Shown: positions 45,278 through 54,585, counted from the first letter of the stretch. The stretch is 64,000 bases of DNA from Caulobacter sp. UNC358MFTsu5.1 (GCF_000712075.1 NZ_JONW01000009.1:1-64000); one strand, 5' to 3'. Notes: generated by a model from the sequence alone, not told the origin. Made by a program: numbers and translations.

Positions 45278-45799
45278 CTAGCGCCCCTCCTCGATCGCCC
45301 GGAATTCGGAGACCAGGGGCAGCCAGAGCCAGCGATCGCCGCGCCGCGTACCGCCGATCTCGACCAGATAGAGGTCGATCTTGTCCCCAGCCCTGAGTTC
45401 CTTCGGGAAAAACGTCGCGACCGGAGCCTGGACCGGCAGCCAGTACTCCGCGCCGTCCAGGGTGAAGAGATAGCTGTCGGTGAAAATGCCGGCGAGGTTC
45501 TCGCGCTGGCTGCTCTTCAGCCAATCGCGGATGAACTTCAGCTCTTCCGCGTCGAGGGGACGTGATTGCCCGGTATAGGTCGCCGGGGTCCGCCAACGTT
45601 GGCCGCCCTGATTGAAGTAGCTGGTCAGGAACGCGCCCGGCCGGCCCGGGATGGGCTGGCTCGCGACCTCGACGAATTCGGCCCGGGCCTTCGATAGCGT
45701 CGTCGGCTGGAAGGCGTCGTAGTCGAAGCCCTGCGCCCAGGCCCCGGCTGCGACCAGGGCGAACGCGGCGGCGGCGAGCATTGTTCGAAGCGCTTTCAT
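45278..45799 (-). CDS. Uncharacterised exported protein (173 aa)
   Basis: A signal peptide (ending AGAWAQG, about residue 23) predicts export. The mature region has no clear domain; notable segments are FLTSYFNQGGQRWRTPATYTGQ, YLFTLDGAEYWLPVQ and a closing strand-rich part with DKIDLYLVEIGGTRRGDRWLWLP. The alternating hydrophobic pattern suggests a beta-rich envelope protein. It lies 49 bases downstream of gmk on the same strand; any functional link is unproven. Confidence 0.7.
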   Translation of the reverse strand: MKALRTMLAAAAFALVAAGAWAQGFDYDAFQPTTLSKARAEFVEVASQPIPGRPGAFLTSYFNQGGQRWRTPATYTGQSRPLDAEELKFIRDWLKSSQRENLAGIFTDSYLFTLDGAEYWLPVQAPVATFFPKELRAGDKIDLYLVEIGGTRRGDRWLWLPLVSEFRAIEEGR

Positions 45800-45848
45800 G
45801 TTCGCATGCTACCCACGCGCGAACTTAAGGCAACGCTTGCCGAGCCCT

Positions 45849-46493
45849 CTAGACCTCTTCCTTCAGCAGGTCGGCCACCAGGTTGCCGATCCACGGGTTG
45901 CGGGCCCGCTTCTGGCGTTCGGCGTGGTAGATGTGGGCCAGGTCCGAATAGGCCTTGTCGAAGTCGTCGTTGAGGATGACGTAGTCGAACCGCTCCCAGT
46001 CGGCGACCTCGTCCTTGGCGCGCGACAGGCGGCGGGCGATGACTTCCTCGCTGTCCTGGCTGCGGGCGTGCAGGCGGCGGCTCATCTCGGCCAGCGACGG
46101 CGGCAGGACGTAGATCAGCACCGAGTCGTCCGGCAGCTGGGCGTGGACCTTCATCGCGCCCTGGAAGTCGATGTCGAACAGCACGCTCTCGCCGCGCTCC
46201 AGCGCCTCGACGACGGGCCCGCGCGGGCTGCCGTAGTGGTTGCCGTAGACCTCGGCCCATTCCAGGAAGGCGTCGTCCTGGATCATCACCTGGAACTTGT
46301 CGCGGGTGACGAAGTGGTAGTCGCGGCCGTCGTGCTCGCCCGGGCGCGGATCGCGGGTGGTGGCGCTGATCGACAGGTGCAGGTCGTTGTGGTCGGCCAC
46401 CAGGCGGCGGGTCAGCGAGGTCTTGCCCACGCCCGACGGGGCCACGACCATCATCAGCAGGCCGCGCGTGCGTCCATGCGGGTTATTCGACAT
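45849..46493 (-). CDS. gmk: Guanylate kinase (214 aa)
   Basis: This enzyme phosphorylates GMP to GDP using ATP. The P-loop is APSGVGKTSLTRRL (about residues 18-31). The GMP-binding segment ISATTRDPRPGEHDGRDYHFV and the DIDFQGA element are typical. The length is normal. The start overlaps the end of the yicC-like gene by 11 bases, the conserved yicC-gmk arrangement. Confidence 0.96.
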   Translation of the reverse strand: MSNNPHGRTRGLLMMVVAPSGVGKTSLTRRLVADHNDLHLSISATTRDPRPGEHDGRDYHFVTRDKFQVMIQDDAFLEWAEVYGNHYGSPRGPVVEALERGESVLFDIDFQGAMKVHAQLPDDSVLIYVLPPSLAEMSRRLHARSQDSEEVIARRLSRAKDEVADWERFDYVILNDDFDKAYSDLAHIYHAERQKRARNPWIGNLVADLLKEEV

Positions 46494-47364
46494 TCTGAAC
46501 CTGTTCCCGGAATTGCTCGATCGTGGCCTTCAGATCCAGGCCGTGGGCGGTCAAGGCGGTCAGGGCCGACTTGCTGCAAAGGGTGTTGGCCTCGCGCATG
46601 AACTCCTGCGAGAGGAAATCCAGGCGACGGCCGGCGGCCGCGTCGGCGGCCAGCAGGGCGCGGGCGGCGGTCACGTGGCTGGCCAGGCGGTCCAGCTCCT
46701 CGCGCACGTCGGCCTTCACGGCCATGGCGGCGGCTTCCTGGACGATGCGCTCCTCCGAGGCGGCCTCGCCGATCAGCTCGGTCAGCTTGCGGGCGTAGCG
46801 CTCCTTGAGCACGGCCGGCTGGCCGGCGGCCTCCTGCGAGGCCAGGACGGTCAGGGCCTCGATGCGGTCGACGGCGCCGGTCAGGATCGGGGCCAGGGCG
46901 GCCCCCTCCTCCAGCCGCGCGGCCTTCAGCCCGTCCAGGGCGTGGGCGATCGTGGCGGACATGGCGGCCTCGACCTCGGCGCGGTCCTCGGCGGCGTCGT
47001 CCTCGTCGCGGGCGTCGATCACGCCGCGCAGGGCCAGCAGGCCGTCCAAGGTGGGCTTGGCGACCATGCCGGTCGCCACATAGGGCGCGCCGGCCTTCAG
47101 ATAGCGCTCCAGCGCCTCGACATTGATCTGCACCGCGGCCTGGGCCTCGATGCGCTTGGCCTGCAGGTTGACGGTCAGCTGGCCGCGCTGGAAGCGGGCC
47201 TGAGCGCCGTCGCGGGCCGCGCGATCCAGGCCCTCGAAGCCCGGCGGGCCGCGGAAGCGGGTCTCGAGGTTGCGACCGTTGACGCTGCGCGCCTCCACCG
47301 CCCACGACCAGGCCCCGTGCGAGCCCTCGACGCGGGCGAAGCCGGTCATGCCTGACAGCGCCAT
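46483..47364 (-). CDS. YicC/YloC family endoribonuclease (293 aa)
   Basis: YicC-family proteins are RNases involved in stationary-phase survival and small-RNA turnover. The N-terminus MTGFARVEG is the family hallmark. The middle has SVNGRNLETRFRGPPGFEGLD, and the C-terminal DUF1732 part carries GRRLDFLSQEFMREANTLCSKS. The start at 47364 (MALSGMTGF) is chosen since it lies just after the mltG stop. It overlaps gmk. Confidence 0.93.
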   Translation of the reverse strand: MALSGMTGFARVEGSHGAWSWAVEARSVNGRNLETRFRGPPGFEGLDRAARDGAQARFQRGQLTVNLQAKRIEAQAAVQINVEALERYLKAGAPYVATGMVAKPTLDGLLALRGVIDARDEDDAAEDRAEVEAAMSATIAHALDGLKAARLEEGAALAPILTGAVDRIEALTVLASQEAAGQPAVLKERYARKLTELIGEAASEERIVQEAAAMAVKADVREELDRLASHVTAARALLAADAAAGRRLDFLSQEFMREANTLCSKSALTALTAHGLDLKATIEQFREQVQNVE

Positions 47365-47365
47365 C

Positions 47366-48490
47366 CTACCCTCCGGCGAGCGGGGTCTTGGAGGTGACAG
47401 GACCGGCCGCCTTGGAGCGCTCGATCTGCCGCCACTTGGCGACATTGCGCTCGTGTTCCTCGTAGGTCGAGGCGAAGACGTGGCCGCCCGTACCGTCGGC
47501 GACGAAATAGAGGTCGTCGCTCTTCATCGGGTTGAGCACGGCCTCGAGAGCGGCCTTGCCCGGGTTGGCGATCGGGGTCGGCGGCAGGCCGGTGATCAGA
47601 TAGGTGTTGTACGGCGTCTCGCGCTGCAGTTCGGACTGCAGGATGCCCCGGCCCAGGGGCCGTCCGCGCGTCAGGCCGTAGATGATCGTCGGGTCGCTGC
47701 CCAGGCGGATGCCCTGGCGCAGGCGGTTGATGAACACCGCCGCCACGTGCGGGCGCTCGCGGGCCAGGCCGGTTTCCTTCTCGACGATCGAGGCCATGGT
47801 CACGGCCTGGTCCTTGGTCTCGAACGGCAGGCCCGGCTGGCGCGCGGCCCACAGCTTGTCCAGCAGGGCGTCGCGGTCGTCCATCATCCGCTGCAGCACC
47901 GCCGAACGGTCCTCGCCGCGCTGGACCTGATAGGTCTCGGGCAGGATGGAGCCTTCGGGCGGAGTCGCGACCGTACCGGTCAGCTCGGGCGCCCGCATCA
48001 GGATGTCGACCACCATGTCCGAGGTCAGGCCTTCGGCGATGGTCACCTGGTGGCGGACGATCTTGCCGTCGCGGATCTTGGCCAGGACCTGGCTGAGCGA
48101 GGCCTTGGAGGCGAACTCGTATTCGCCGGCCTTCAGCTTGCGGGCCGCGCCGGTGGTCTGGGCGGCGGTCAGGAACAGCGACGACGAGCGGATCACCCCG
48201 GCCTGCTCCAGGCTGGAGGCGATCTCGGGCAGGCTGGCGCCGCGCCGCAAGACGACGGTGGTGACGTCGCCCGAACGGGCGGCCGGCCCCGGGCCCTGGT
48301 AGATCCACACGGCGGCCAGCACCACCACCATCGCGGCCAGGCCCAGCATGGTCAGCAGGCCCGCGCCCGTGGCGGCGATGCGGCGTCCGACCGGCGCGGT
48401 TTCGCGCCGGCGCGGATTGGCCTTGCGGGGAGCCCCCGTCTTCGGCGCCGGCCGCGGGGTCCGGCGTTGCGGCGAGGGCTTCCGGCTCAC
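47366..48490 (-). CDS. mltG: Endolytic murein transglycosylase MltG (374 aa)
   Basis: MltG cleaves nascent peptidoglycan glycan strands and may set their length. A cytoplasmic R/P/K-rich N-terminus precedes one transmembrane helix (about residues 41-66), then a LysM-like region and the YceG catalytic domain. The catalytic glutamate is in MASIVEKETG (about residue 239), and NTYLITGLPPTPIANPGKAAL near residue 300 is a signature. The stop is 2 bases before the yicC start; the start overlaps fabF by 4 bases. Seemingly part of a fab-mltG-yicC-gmk operon. Confidence 0.94.
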   Translation of the reverse strand: MSRKPSPQRRTPRPAPKTGAPRKANPRRRETAPVGRRIAATGAGLLTMLGLAAMVVVLAAVWIYQGPGPAARSGDVTTVVLRRGASLPEIASSLEQAGVIRSSSLFLTAAQTTGAARKLKAGEYEFASKASLSQVLAKIRDGKIVRHQVTIAEGLTSDMVVDILMRAPELTGTVATPPEGSILPETYQVQRGEDRSAVLQRMMDDRDALLDKLWAARQPGLPFETKDQAVTMASIVEKETGLARERPHVAAVFINRLRQGIRLGSDPTIIYGLTRGRPLGRGILQSELQRETPYNTYLITGLPPTPIANPGKAALEAVLNPMKSDDLYFVADGTGGHVFASTYEEHERNVAKWRQIERSKAAGPVTSKTPLAGG

Positions 48491-49767
48491 GAGACTTTGC
48501 GGAACACGACGGAGGCGTTGGTGCCGCCGAAGCCGAAGCTGTTGGACACGGCCACGTCGATCTTGTGCGGCACGGCCTTGTTCGGCGCCAGGTTCATGGC
48601 GACGCTCACGTCCGGATTGTCCAGGTTGATGGTCGGCGGGGCGATCTGGTCGCGGATCGCCAGGACCGAGAAGATCGCCTCGACCGCGCCGGCCGCGCCC
48701 AGAAGGTGGCCGGTCATCGACTTGGTCGACGACATCACCACGTTCTTGGCGTGGTCGCCCAGGAAGCGCTCGACGGCCCCGGCCTCGATGCCGTCGGCCA
48801 TGGTCGAGGTGCCGTGGGCGTTGACGTAATCGATGTCCGACGGCGCCAGGCCGGCGTCCTTCACGGCCGCCGACAGGGCCCGGAAGCCGCCGTCGCCGTC
48901 TTCCGACGGGGCGGTGATGTGATAGGCGTCGCCCGACAGGCCGTAGCCGATGACTTCGGCGTAGATCTTGGCCCCGCGCGCCTTGGCGTGCTCGTACTCT
49001 TCCAGCACCACGACGCCGGCGCCCTCACCCATCACGAAGCCGTCGCGGTCCTTGTCATAGGGACGCGAGGCCTTTTCCGGGGTGTCGTTGAAGGCGGTGG
49101 CCACGGCGCGACAGGCGATGAAGCCGGCCATGCCGACCTTGCAGACGGCCGCTTCGGCGCCGCCGGCGATCATCACGTCGGCGTCGCCGTACTTGATCAG
49201 GCGCGTGGCGTCGCCGATGGCGTGGGCGCCGGTGGCGCAGGCGGTGACCACGGCGTGGTTGGGGCCCTTGAAGCCGTAGCGGATCGAGACCTGGCCCGAG
49301 ATCAGGTTGATCAGGGCCGAGGAGATGAAGAACGGGCTGACGCGGCGCGGGCCTTTGGCTTCCAGCTCGAGAGCCGTGTCGGCGATCGTCGACAGGCCGC
49401 CGATGCCCGAGCCGAGAATCACGCCGGTGCGGTACTTGTCCTCTTCCGTTTCCGGGACCCAGCCCGAGTCCTTCACGGCCTCGTCCGCGGCGGCGATGCC
49501 GTACAGGATGAAGTCGTCGACGCGCTTCTGGTCGCGCGGGCTCATGGTCAGGTCGGGGTTGAACGATCCCTCGACGTCCGGACCGCCGCCGCCGCGACCG
49601 TCGACGCGCGGAACCTCGCAGGCCACCTGGCAGGCGTATTCGGTCGGATCGAAGGCCGAGATCCTGTTCGCGCCGGACTTGCCGGCCAGGATGTTCTTCC
49701 AGGTGACATCGACGCCCTGACCCAGAGGGGTCAGGAGGCCAAGCCCGGTGACGACAACTCTACGCAT
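48487..49767 (-). CDS. fabF: Beta-ketoacyl-ACP synthase II FabF (426 aa)
   Basis: FabF condenses malonyl-ACP with acyl-ACP in fatty acid elongation. The active-site cysteine is C177 in VVTACATGAHAIG. The two histidines lie in NAHGTSTMADGIE and MTGHLLGAAGAVE, and the C-terminal NSFGFGGTNASV loop is intact. The length is normal for FabF, slightly larger by a G/R-rich insertion near residue 58. acpP lies upstream on the same strand with a terminator-like hairpin in between. Confidence 0.96.
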   Translation of the reverse strand: MRRVVVTGLGLLTPLGQGVDVTWKNILAGKSGANRISAFDPTEYACQVACEVPRVDGRGGGGPDVEGSFNPDLTMSPRDQKRVDDFILYGIAAADEAVKDSGWVPETEEDKYRTGVILGSGIGGLSTIADTALELEAKGPRRVSPFFISSALINLISGQVSIRYGFKGPNHAVVTACATGAHAIGDATRLIKYGDADVMIAGGAEAAVCKVGMAGFIACRAVATAFNDTPEKASRPYDKDRDGFVMGEGAGVVVLEEYEHAKARGAKIYAEVIGYGLSGDAYHITAPSEDGDGGFRALSAAVKDAGLAPSDIDYVNAHGTSTMADGIEAGAVERFLGDHAKNVVMSSTKSMTGHLLGAAGAVEAIFSVLAIRDQIAPPTINLDNPDVSVAMNLAPNKAVPHKIDVAVSNSFGFGGTNASVVFRKVS

Positions 49768-49853
49768 GGATCACTCCCAACCTTCGCATCGCGGTCATAT
49801 GGGGATGCTGACGACTCGGACAGCCCCCCGACCTCGAATCTCGGCCACATACG

Positions 49854-49900
49854 AAAACCGCCGCGCGCACGATGGCAAGAGCCCGTGCGACGCGGCGGTT
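49854..49900 (-). terminator. Terminator or attenuator after acpP
   Basis: On the minus strand a long foldback (AACCGCCGCG facing GCGGCGGTT, with an inner CGCAC/GTGCG) ends in TTTTCG. It lies 38 bases downstream of acpP and about 90 bases before fabF. Partial termination would give high ACP and lower FabF expression. Confidence 0.8.
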
Positions 49901-49937
49901 GATAGTCCCGTTCGCTGAAATACGCGAACCCGACGCC

Positions 49938-50177
49938 TTAGGCGCCGGTCTTTTCCGTGATGAACTTCACGGCGTCACCGACGGTCTGGATGTGCTCGGC
50001 GGCGTCATCCGGAATTTCGATGTCGAATTCTTCTTCGAACGCCATGACCAGCTCGACGTTGTCGAGGCTGTCGGCGCCCAGGTCGTCGATGAAGCTGGCC
50101 TTTTCGGTGACCTTTTCCGGATCGGCGTCCAGGTGCTCGATGACGATCTTACGCACGCGCTCGAGAATGTCGGACAT
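49938..50177 (-). CDS. acpP: Acyl carrier protein (79 aa)
   Basis: This is the small acidic acyl carrier of fatty acid synthesis. The phosphopantetheine attachment serine is S37 in [13 protein letters not shown]. Four-helix length and charge pattern are standard. The start at 50177 follows a GGGACTAAC spacer. It lies between fabG and fabF, the conserved order. Confidence 0.97.
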   Translation of the reverse strand: MSDILERVRKIVIEHLDADPEKVTEKASFIDDLGADSLDNVELVMAFEEEFDIEIPDDAAEHIQTVGDAVKFITEKTGA

Positions 50178-50310
50178 TCTGTTAGTCCCTCGTTTTGAAT
50201 CTTGCAGTACCGCGGGAGGCTCGGACGAACCTCGCCCCCACGGGAATTGTCGGGCCACCGCCTATCACGTTCCTTTTCGAGTGACTAGCGGCACGTCCGA
50301 TTAGAAATGT

Positions 50311-50347
50311 GGGCTTTCGTCTTTCCAAGCAGAAAGGCGCGGAGCCC
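50311..50347 (-). terminator. Possible terminator after fabG
   Basis: Imperfect hairpin on the minus strand: GGGCT (50343-50347) with AGCCC (50311-50315), and an inner CTTTC/GAAAG. It is followed by a short T-containing stretch, ACATTTCT. It lies about 20 bases past the fabG stop. Confidence 0.45.
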
Positions 50348-50364
50348 AGGAAAAGACGGCCCGT

Positions 50365-51105
50365 CTAGATCATGGCCATGCCGCCGTTGACGTGCAAGGT
50401 CTGACCCGTGACGTAGCCGCCCTGGTCACTGGCGAGGTAAACGCACGCAGCGGCGATATCGCTCCCCTCGCCCAGACGTCCGGCGGGGATGGTCGACAGG
50501 ATGCCGGCCTTCTGCTGCTCGTTCAGGGCGTCGGTCATGGGGCTGGCGATGAAGCCGGGAGCCACGCAGTTGACCGTCACGTTCCGGCTGGCCAGTTCCT
50601 GGGCCAGGGCCTTGGAGAAGCCGATCATGCCGGCCTTGGAGGCGGCGTAGTTGGTCTGGCCGGGGTTGCCCGTGACGCCGACGATCGAGGTGATGCCGAT
50701 AATCCGGCCCGAACGGCGCTTCATCATGCCCTTGGCGGCCGCGCGGGCCAGGCGGAAATAGCCTTCCAGGTTCACCTTGATCACGGTGTCCCAGTCCTCG
50801 TCCTTCATGCGGACGATCAGGCCGTCGCGGGTGATTCCGGCGTTGGCGATCACGATGTCCAGCGGCGCGCCGGCGGCTTCCTCGGCCTTGGCGACCAGGC
50901 CGTCGACCTGTTCGGCGTCCGAGAGATTCGCCGCCACGGTCGAGACGCGCTCGCCGAACTGGGCCTTCAGCTCGGCCAGGGCCGATTCGCGGGTGCCCGA
51001 GAGCACGACATGGGCGCCTTGCTCGTGCAGGGCCTTGGCGATGGCCCCGCCGATGCCGCCCGTGGCGCCGGTGACGAGGGCGGTCTTGCCGGTGAGATCG
51101 AACAT
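50365..51105 (-). CDS. fabG: 3-oxoacyl-ACP reductase FabG (246 aa)
   Basis: This short-chain dehydrogenase reduces 3-oxoacyl-ACP with NADPH. The nucleotide motif VTGATGGIGGAIA (about residues 11-23), NAG (about 89), the catalytic Ser (GITSIVGVTG), and YAASKAG with catalytic Tyr and Lys (about 154-158) are present. The C-terminal GQTLHVNGGMAM is typical. It lies 17 bases after fabD on the same strand. Confidence 0.97.
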   Translation of the reverse strand: MFDLTGKTALVTGATGGIGGAIAKALHEQGAHVVLSGTRESALAELKAQFGERVSTVAANLSDAEQVDGLVAKAEEAAGAPLDIVIANAGITRDGLIVRMKDEDWDTVIKVNLEGYFRLARAAAKGMMKRRSGRIIGITSIVGVTGNPGQTNYAASKAGMIGFSKALAQELASRNVTVNCVAPGFIASPMTDALNEQQKAGILSTIPAGRLGEGSDIAAACVYLASDQGGYVTGQTLHVNGGMAMI

Positions 51106-51122
51106 GATCTGATATCCTGGAA

Positions 51123-52067
51123 TTAGAGCGACTTGGCGAAGGCTTCGAGGTCGGCCGGGCTGTTCAGGGGAACGGCTTCGGCGTCCGGAGCGATCCGCTT
51201 GGCCATGCCCGACAGCACCTTGCCGGCGCCGGCCTCGGCGAAGCGGGTGACGCCGCCCTCGCCCGCCAGCCAGGTCATGCTTTCGCGCCAGCGGACGCGG
51301 CCGGTGACCTGCTCAACCAGCAGCTTGCGGATGACGTCGGGATCGTGGACCGGCGCGGCGGTGACGTTGGCCACCAGCGGGGCGCGGGGCGAGACGATGG
51401 TGGTCTTGGCCAGCGCCTCGGCCATCTCGTCGGCGGCCGGCTGCATCAGCGGGCAGTGGAACGGAGCCGAGACGTTCAGCGGGATGGCCCGCGCGCCCAG
51501 TTCCTTGGCCTTCTCGATGGCCTTGTCCACGGCGGCCTTGGCGCCGGAGATCACCACGTTGCCGTTGTTGTTGTCGTTGGCCACCACGCAGACGCCGACC
51601 TCGGAACCGGCCGCGGCGGCGGCCTCGGCCAGGGCCAGGTCGGTCTTGGGGCCGATCAGCGAGGCCATGGCGCCTTCGCCCACCGGCACGGCGCGCTGCA
51701 TGGCCTGGCCGCGCAGCTTCAGCAGCCGGGCGGTGTCGGCCAGGGTGATCGCGCCGGCGGCGGCCAGGGCGCTGTATTCGCCCAGGCTGTGGCCGGCCAC
51801 GAAGGCGGCGCGGTCGATCCCGACGCCGAATTCCTTCTCCAGCGTGCGGGTTACGGCCAGGCTGACGGCCATCAGGGCCGGCTGGGCGTTCTCGGTCAGG
51901 GTCAGGTCGCCGTCGGGCCCCTCGGTCATCAGCTGGAACAGCTTCTGGTTCAGGGCGTCGTCGACTTCCTGGAAGACCTCGCGGGCGGCGGCGAAGGCCT
52001 GGGCGAGATCGGCGCCCATGCCGACCGTCTGGCTGCCCTGTCCCGGGAAGATGAAGGCGATGCTCAT
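51123..52067 (-). CDS. fabD: Malonyl-CoA:ACP transacylase FabD (314 aa)
   Basis: FabD loads malonyl onto ACP. IAFIFPGQGSQTVGMG opens the protein. The nucleophile serine is in AGHSLGEYSALAAAG (about residue 93), and the active-site histidine lies in NVSAPFHCPLMQPA (about residue 202). It is first in the fabD-fabG-acpP-fabF gene run, so the operon promoter probably lies between 52068 and the unknown gene at 52135. Confidence 0.97.
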   Translation of the reverse strand: MSIAFIFPGQGSQTVGMGADLAQAFAAAREVFQEVDDALNQKLFQLMTEGPDGDLTLTENAQPALMAVSLAVTRTLEKEFGVGIDRAAFVAGHSLGEYSALAAAGAITLADTARLLKLRGQAMQRAVPVGEGAMASLIGPKTDLALAEAAAAAGSEVGVCVVANDNNNGNVVISGAKAAVDKAIEKAKELGARAIPLNVSAPFHCPLMQPAADEMAEALAKTTIVSPRAPLVANVTAAPVHDPDVIRKLLVEQVTGRVRWRESMTWLAGEGGVTRFAEAGAGKVLSGMAKRIAPDAEAVPLNSPADLEAFAKSL

Positions 52068-52134
52068 GGGCCCGCTCCGTCGTTACAAATCCAAGGGCGG
52101 GAGGGTTATGGGATCACCGCGCCACGGGCAAGGA

Positions 52135-52608
52135 TCAGTTTTGACCGGGAACGGGGTCGAACGCGGCCTCGTGCGCGTTCGCCACGATCATCTCGGGCGA
52201 GAGCTGGACCGGCGGGCAGCCCTTGCGGGCCAGCTTCTTGGCGCTCCAGGACGGGTCGCAGGGGCGCGGCGTCTCGGCGGCCCGCATGGCGGCCATCATG
52301 ACGATGTTCTGCTGGATCAGCGCCATGGTCCGCTTGTTGTAGTCGGGCTTGGGGATGCTGACCGACAGCGGCGGCTTGGGCGGCGGACAGTGCGGCGGCG
52401 TGGCGGCCGGGATCGCCCTGGGCATGACCGAAGGCGTCATCGGCGGGCGCGGCGTGGCCGGGATCGCGACTCGGGACGACGAGACCGCGCGGAACGATCG
52501 GATCGTCGGCGTCTCCGCCTGGGCCAGGGTCGTCGCGGCGGCCGCCAGCACCGCTATGGAAAGCACCGCTATGGAAAGCACCGCCGGGGAAAGGATCGCG
52601 CCGCGCAT
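52135..52608 (-). CDS. Uncharacterised exported protein with repeat-bearing signal peptide (157 aa)
   Basis: The start at 52608 has a GAGGCGG tract just upstream and gives a signal peptide whose hydrophobic core is VLSIAVLSIAVLAAA, ending at AQAE (about residue 31). A 15-bp tandem repeat at DNA level (52545-52590) makes the repeated A-V-L-S-I units. The mature protein is proline-rich (about residues 50-90: PHCPPPKPPLS) and then has CDPSWSAKKLARKGCPP with two cysteines. No family was recognised. It precedes nothing on its strand but fabD lies upstream of it in genomic coordinates, with only 67 bases between. Confidence 0.65.
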   Translation of the reverse strand: MRGAILSPAVLSIAVLSIAVLAAAATTLAQAETPTIRSFRAVSSSRVAIPATPRPPMTPSVMPRAIPAATPPHCPPPKPPLSVSIPKPDYNKRTMALIQQNIVMMAAMRAAETPRPCDPSWSAKKLARKGCPPVQLSPEMIVANAHEAAFDPVPGQN

Positions 52609-52775
52609 TCGAGCCGCCTCCGTCTGTCGCTCATCTCTACCATGGCGCGAGGCCGAACGCGACGGCCGAAGCATCCGCCGCCTCGACGAAGGTCGGCGTT
52701 TGGAAGGCGCGAGAATGGGGTTATTGAATCGACGACGCACTTGGCTGCGCCTCGCCTTCCCTCGGAGCCTCCCGC

Positions 52776-53318
52776 ATGCAACGCCTGCTCACCGGTCTCG
52801 CCCTCTGCGGCGCCCTGCTGGCCGCCTCTCCCGCCCTGGCCGCCCTCAAGGTCGGCGAAAAGGCGCCGGACTTCACCGCCCCGGCCGCCCTGGCCGGCAA
52901 CGATTTCAGCTTCACCCTGTCCAAGGCGCTGAAGAAGGGGCCGGTGGTGCTGTACTTCTTCCCCGCCGCCTACACGTCGGGCTGCACGGCCGAGGCCCAC
53001 GAATTCGCCGAGGCGACGCCCGAGTTCGAGAAGCTGGGCGCGACGGTGATCGGCGTCACGGCCGGCAATGTCGACCGCATCAAGGACTTCTCCAAGGAGC
53101 ACTGCCGCGACAAGTTCGCGGTGGCCGCCGCCAATCCAGCCCTGATCAAGACCTACGACGTGGTGCTGCCGATGAAGGACAACCTGTCCAACCGCACCTC
53201 CTACGTCATCGCCCCCAGCGGCAAGATCCTGCTGGCCTACAGCGACCTGAACTTCCAGGGCCACGTGACCCAGACCATGGACGCGGTGAAGGCCTACAAG
53301 GCCGGAAAGCACAAATAG
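52776..53318 (+). CDS. Exported peroxiredoxin, AhpC/TSA type (180 aa)
   Basis: This thiol peroxidase reduces hydroperoxides. A signal peptide (ending ALA, about residue 22) places it in the periplasm, unusual compared with cytosolic Bcp-type peroxiredoxins. The catalytic motif is FFPAAYTSGCTAEAHEF, with the peroxidatic cysteine in the P-x3-T-x2-C arrangement (about residue 70). A second cysteine in SKEHCRDKF may be resolving. The rest follows the thioredoxin fold. It is divergent from the 52135 gene and precedes the AraC-type gene on the same strand. Confidence 0.9.
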   Translation: MQRLLTGLALCGALLAASPALAALKVGEKAPDFTAPAALAGNDFSFTLSKALKKGPVVLYFFPAAYTSGCTAEAHEFAEATPEFEKLGATVIGVTAGNVDRIKDFSKEHCRDKFAVAAANPALIKTYDVVLPMKDNLSNRTSYVIAPSGKILLAYSDLNFQGHVTQTMDAVKAYKAGKHK

Positions 53319-53399
53319 ACCGGCTTTCGGCCAGACTCTTCCGAAATCGGCGCGGCGGGACCAGCGCGGTCCCGCCCGCCTGATCCTAGGATCACGGCC

Positions 53400-54515
53400 A
53401 TGGTCGACACGATCCTTCTCGAGACTCTCGCGCGCGGCGTGGCCATTGGCGGGTTCGCCGCCACCGGGCTGGGCCTGGCCGTGGACCGCCGCCCCTCGCC
53501 CGTCCGCTGGGTGGGGGCGCTGTTCTTCCTGTGCGCGGCCGCCCATGTCGTCGAGGGTTACCGGCCGGGCGGCGTGCTCGTGGCCTGGCTGCCGCTGTGC
53601 CTGATGTCGGTGGCGACCACGGGCCTGTTCTGGACCCTGGCCTACGCCCTGTTCGCCGACGAGCGGCGCTTTTCGCTCCACCGCCTGTGGCCGGCCGTGG
53701 GCCTGGCGGCCTGGTGGCTGCTGGCGCGTTCCCTGCCGCCGCCGATCTGCGAGCCCTTCTGGCTGGTCTTCAACCTGGCTTCGGCCGGGATCGTGCTGCA
53801 CGCCCTGCTGGTGATCTGGCGCGGCTGGCGTGGCGACCTGGTGGCCGAGCGCCGGCGGATGCGCGGGCCGATCATGCTGGCCGCCGCGGGCTATATCCTG
53901 CTGCTCAGCGTCCAGAACCTGGCCGCCAACGCCGGGCTGTCGGGTTTCGGCCACGGGCGCCTGGCCCAGGCCCTGGTGCTGGCCGTCCTGGCCCTGGCCG
54001 GCTCGGTCGCCCTGCTGCGGGCCGAACCCGCCCTGGCCGCCGTCCCCGAGGCCGAGGACCGGCCGCCTGGCATCGCGCCCCTGGCCGACCACGACCTGTC
54101 GCCCGCCGACCGGCTGGTGCTGTCGCGGCTGGAGACGGCCATGGACGATGACGAGGTCTGGCGCGGCGAGGACCTGTCGATCACTGCCCTGGCGGCCCTG
54201 GTCGGTGCGCCTGAGCATCGCCTGCGCCGGCTGATCAACGGCGTGCTAGGCCATCGCAACTTTGCCGACTACGTCAACGGCCGGCGGATCGAGGCGGCCA
54301 AGACCGCCCTCGCCGCTCCCGACCTGGCCCTGAAGTCGATCTCGACCATCGCCTACGACCTGGGCTTCGCCTCGCTGGGGCCGTTCAACCGCGCCTTCCG
54401 GGCCGCCACCGGCGTCACCCCCACCGAATGGCGGACCGCCAACACCCCGGCCCCGGCCCGCCTGCGGCTGGTCGAAAGCGGCGATCCTTCGCCGAAAGCC
54501 GACAAGTCCGCCTGA
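53400..54515 (+). CDS. AraC-family regulator with N-terminal membrane domain (371 aa)
   Basis: About six or seven hydrophobic segments fill residues 5-210 (for example ATGLGLAVD, FWTLAYALFA, LAAAGYILLLSVQNLAA). A cytoplasmic linker leads to an AraC-type DNA-binding domain at about residues 245-355, with the two helix-turn-helix units: EDLSITALAALVGAPEHRLRRLING and KSISTIAYDLGFASLGPFNRAFRAATGVTPTEWR. A membrane-embedded sensor that directly controls transcription is inferred. A likely target is the downstream sterol-desaturase-like gene, 70 bases away, but this is untested. Confidence 0.85.
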   Translation: MVDTILLETLARGVAIGGFAATGLGLAVDRRPSPVRWVGALFFLCAAAHVVEGYRPGGVLVAWLPLCLMSVATTGLFWTLAYALFADERRFSLHRLWPAVGLAAWWLLARSLPPPICEPFWLVFNLASAGIVLHALLVIWRGWRGDLVAERRRMRGPIMLAAAGYILLLSVQNLAANAGLSGFGHGRLAQALVLAVLALAGSVALLRAEPALAAVPEAEDRPPGIAPLADHDLSPADRLVLSRLETAMDDDEVWRGEDLSITALAALVGAPEHRLRRLINGVLGHRNFADYVNGRRIEAAKTALAAPDLALKSISTIAYDLGFASLGPFNRAFRAATGVTPTEWRTANTPAPARLRLVESGDPSPKADKSA

Positions 54516-54585
54516 TTTCGCGATCGGCGCGACGAACCGGCCGCGCCGTTCTTGCCTCGGGTCATCGTCCAACCGAGGAAGTCCG

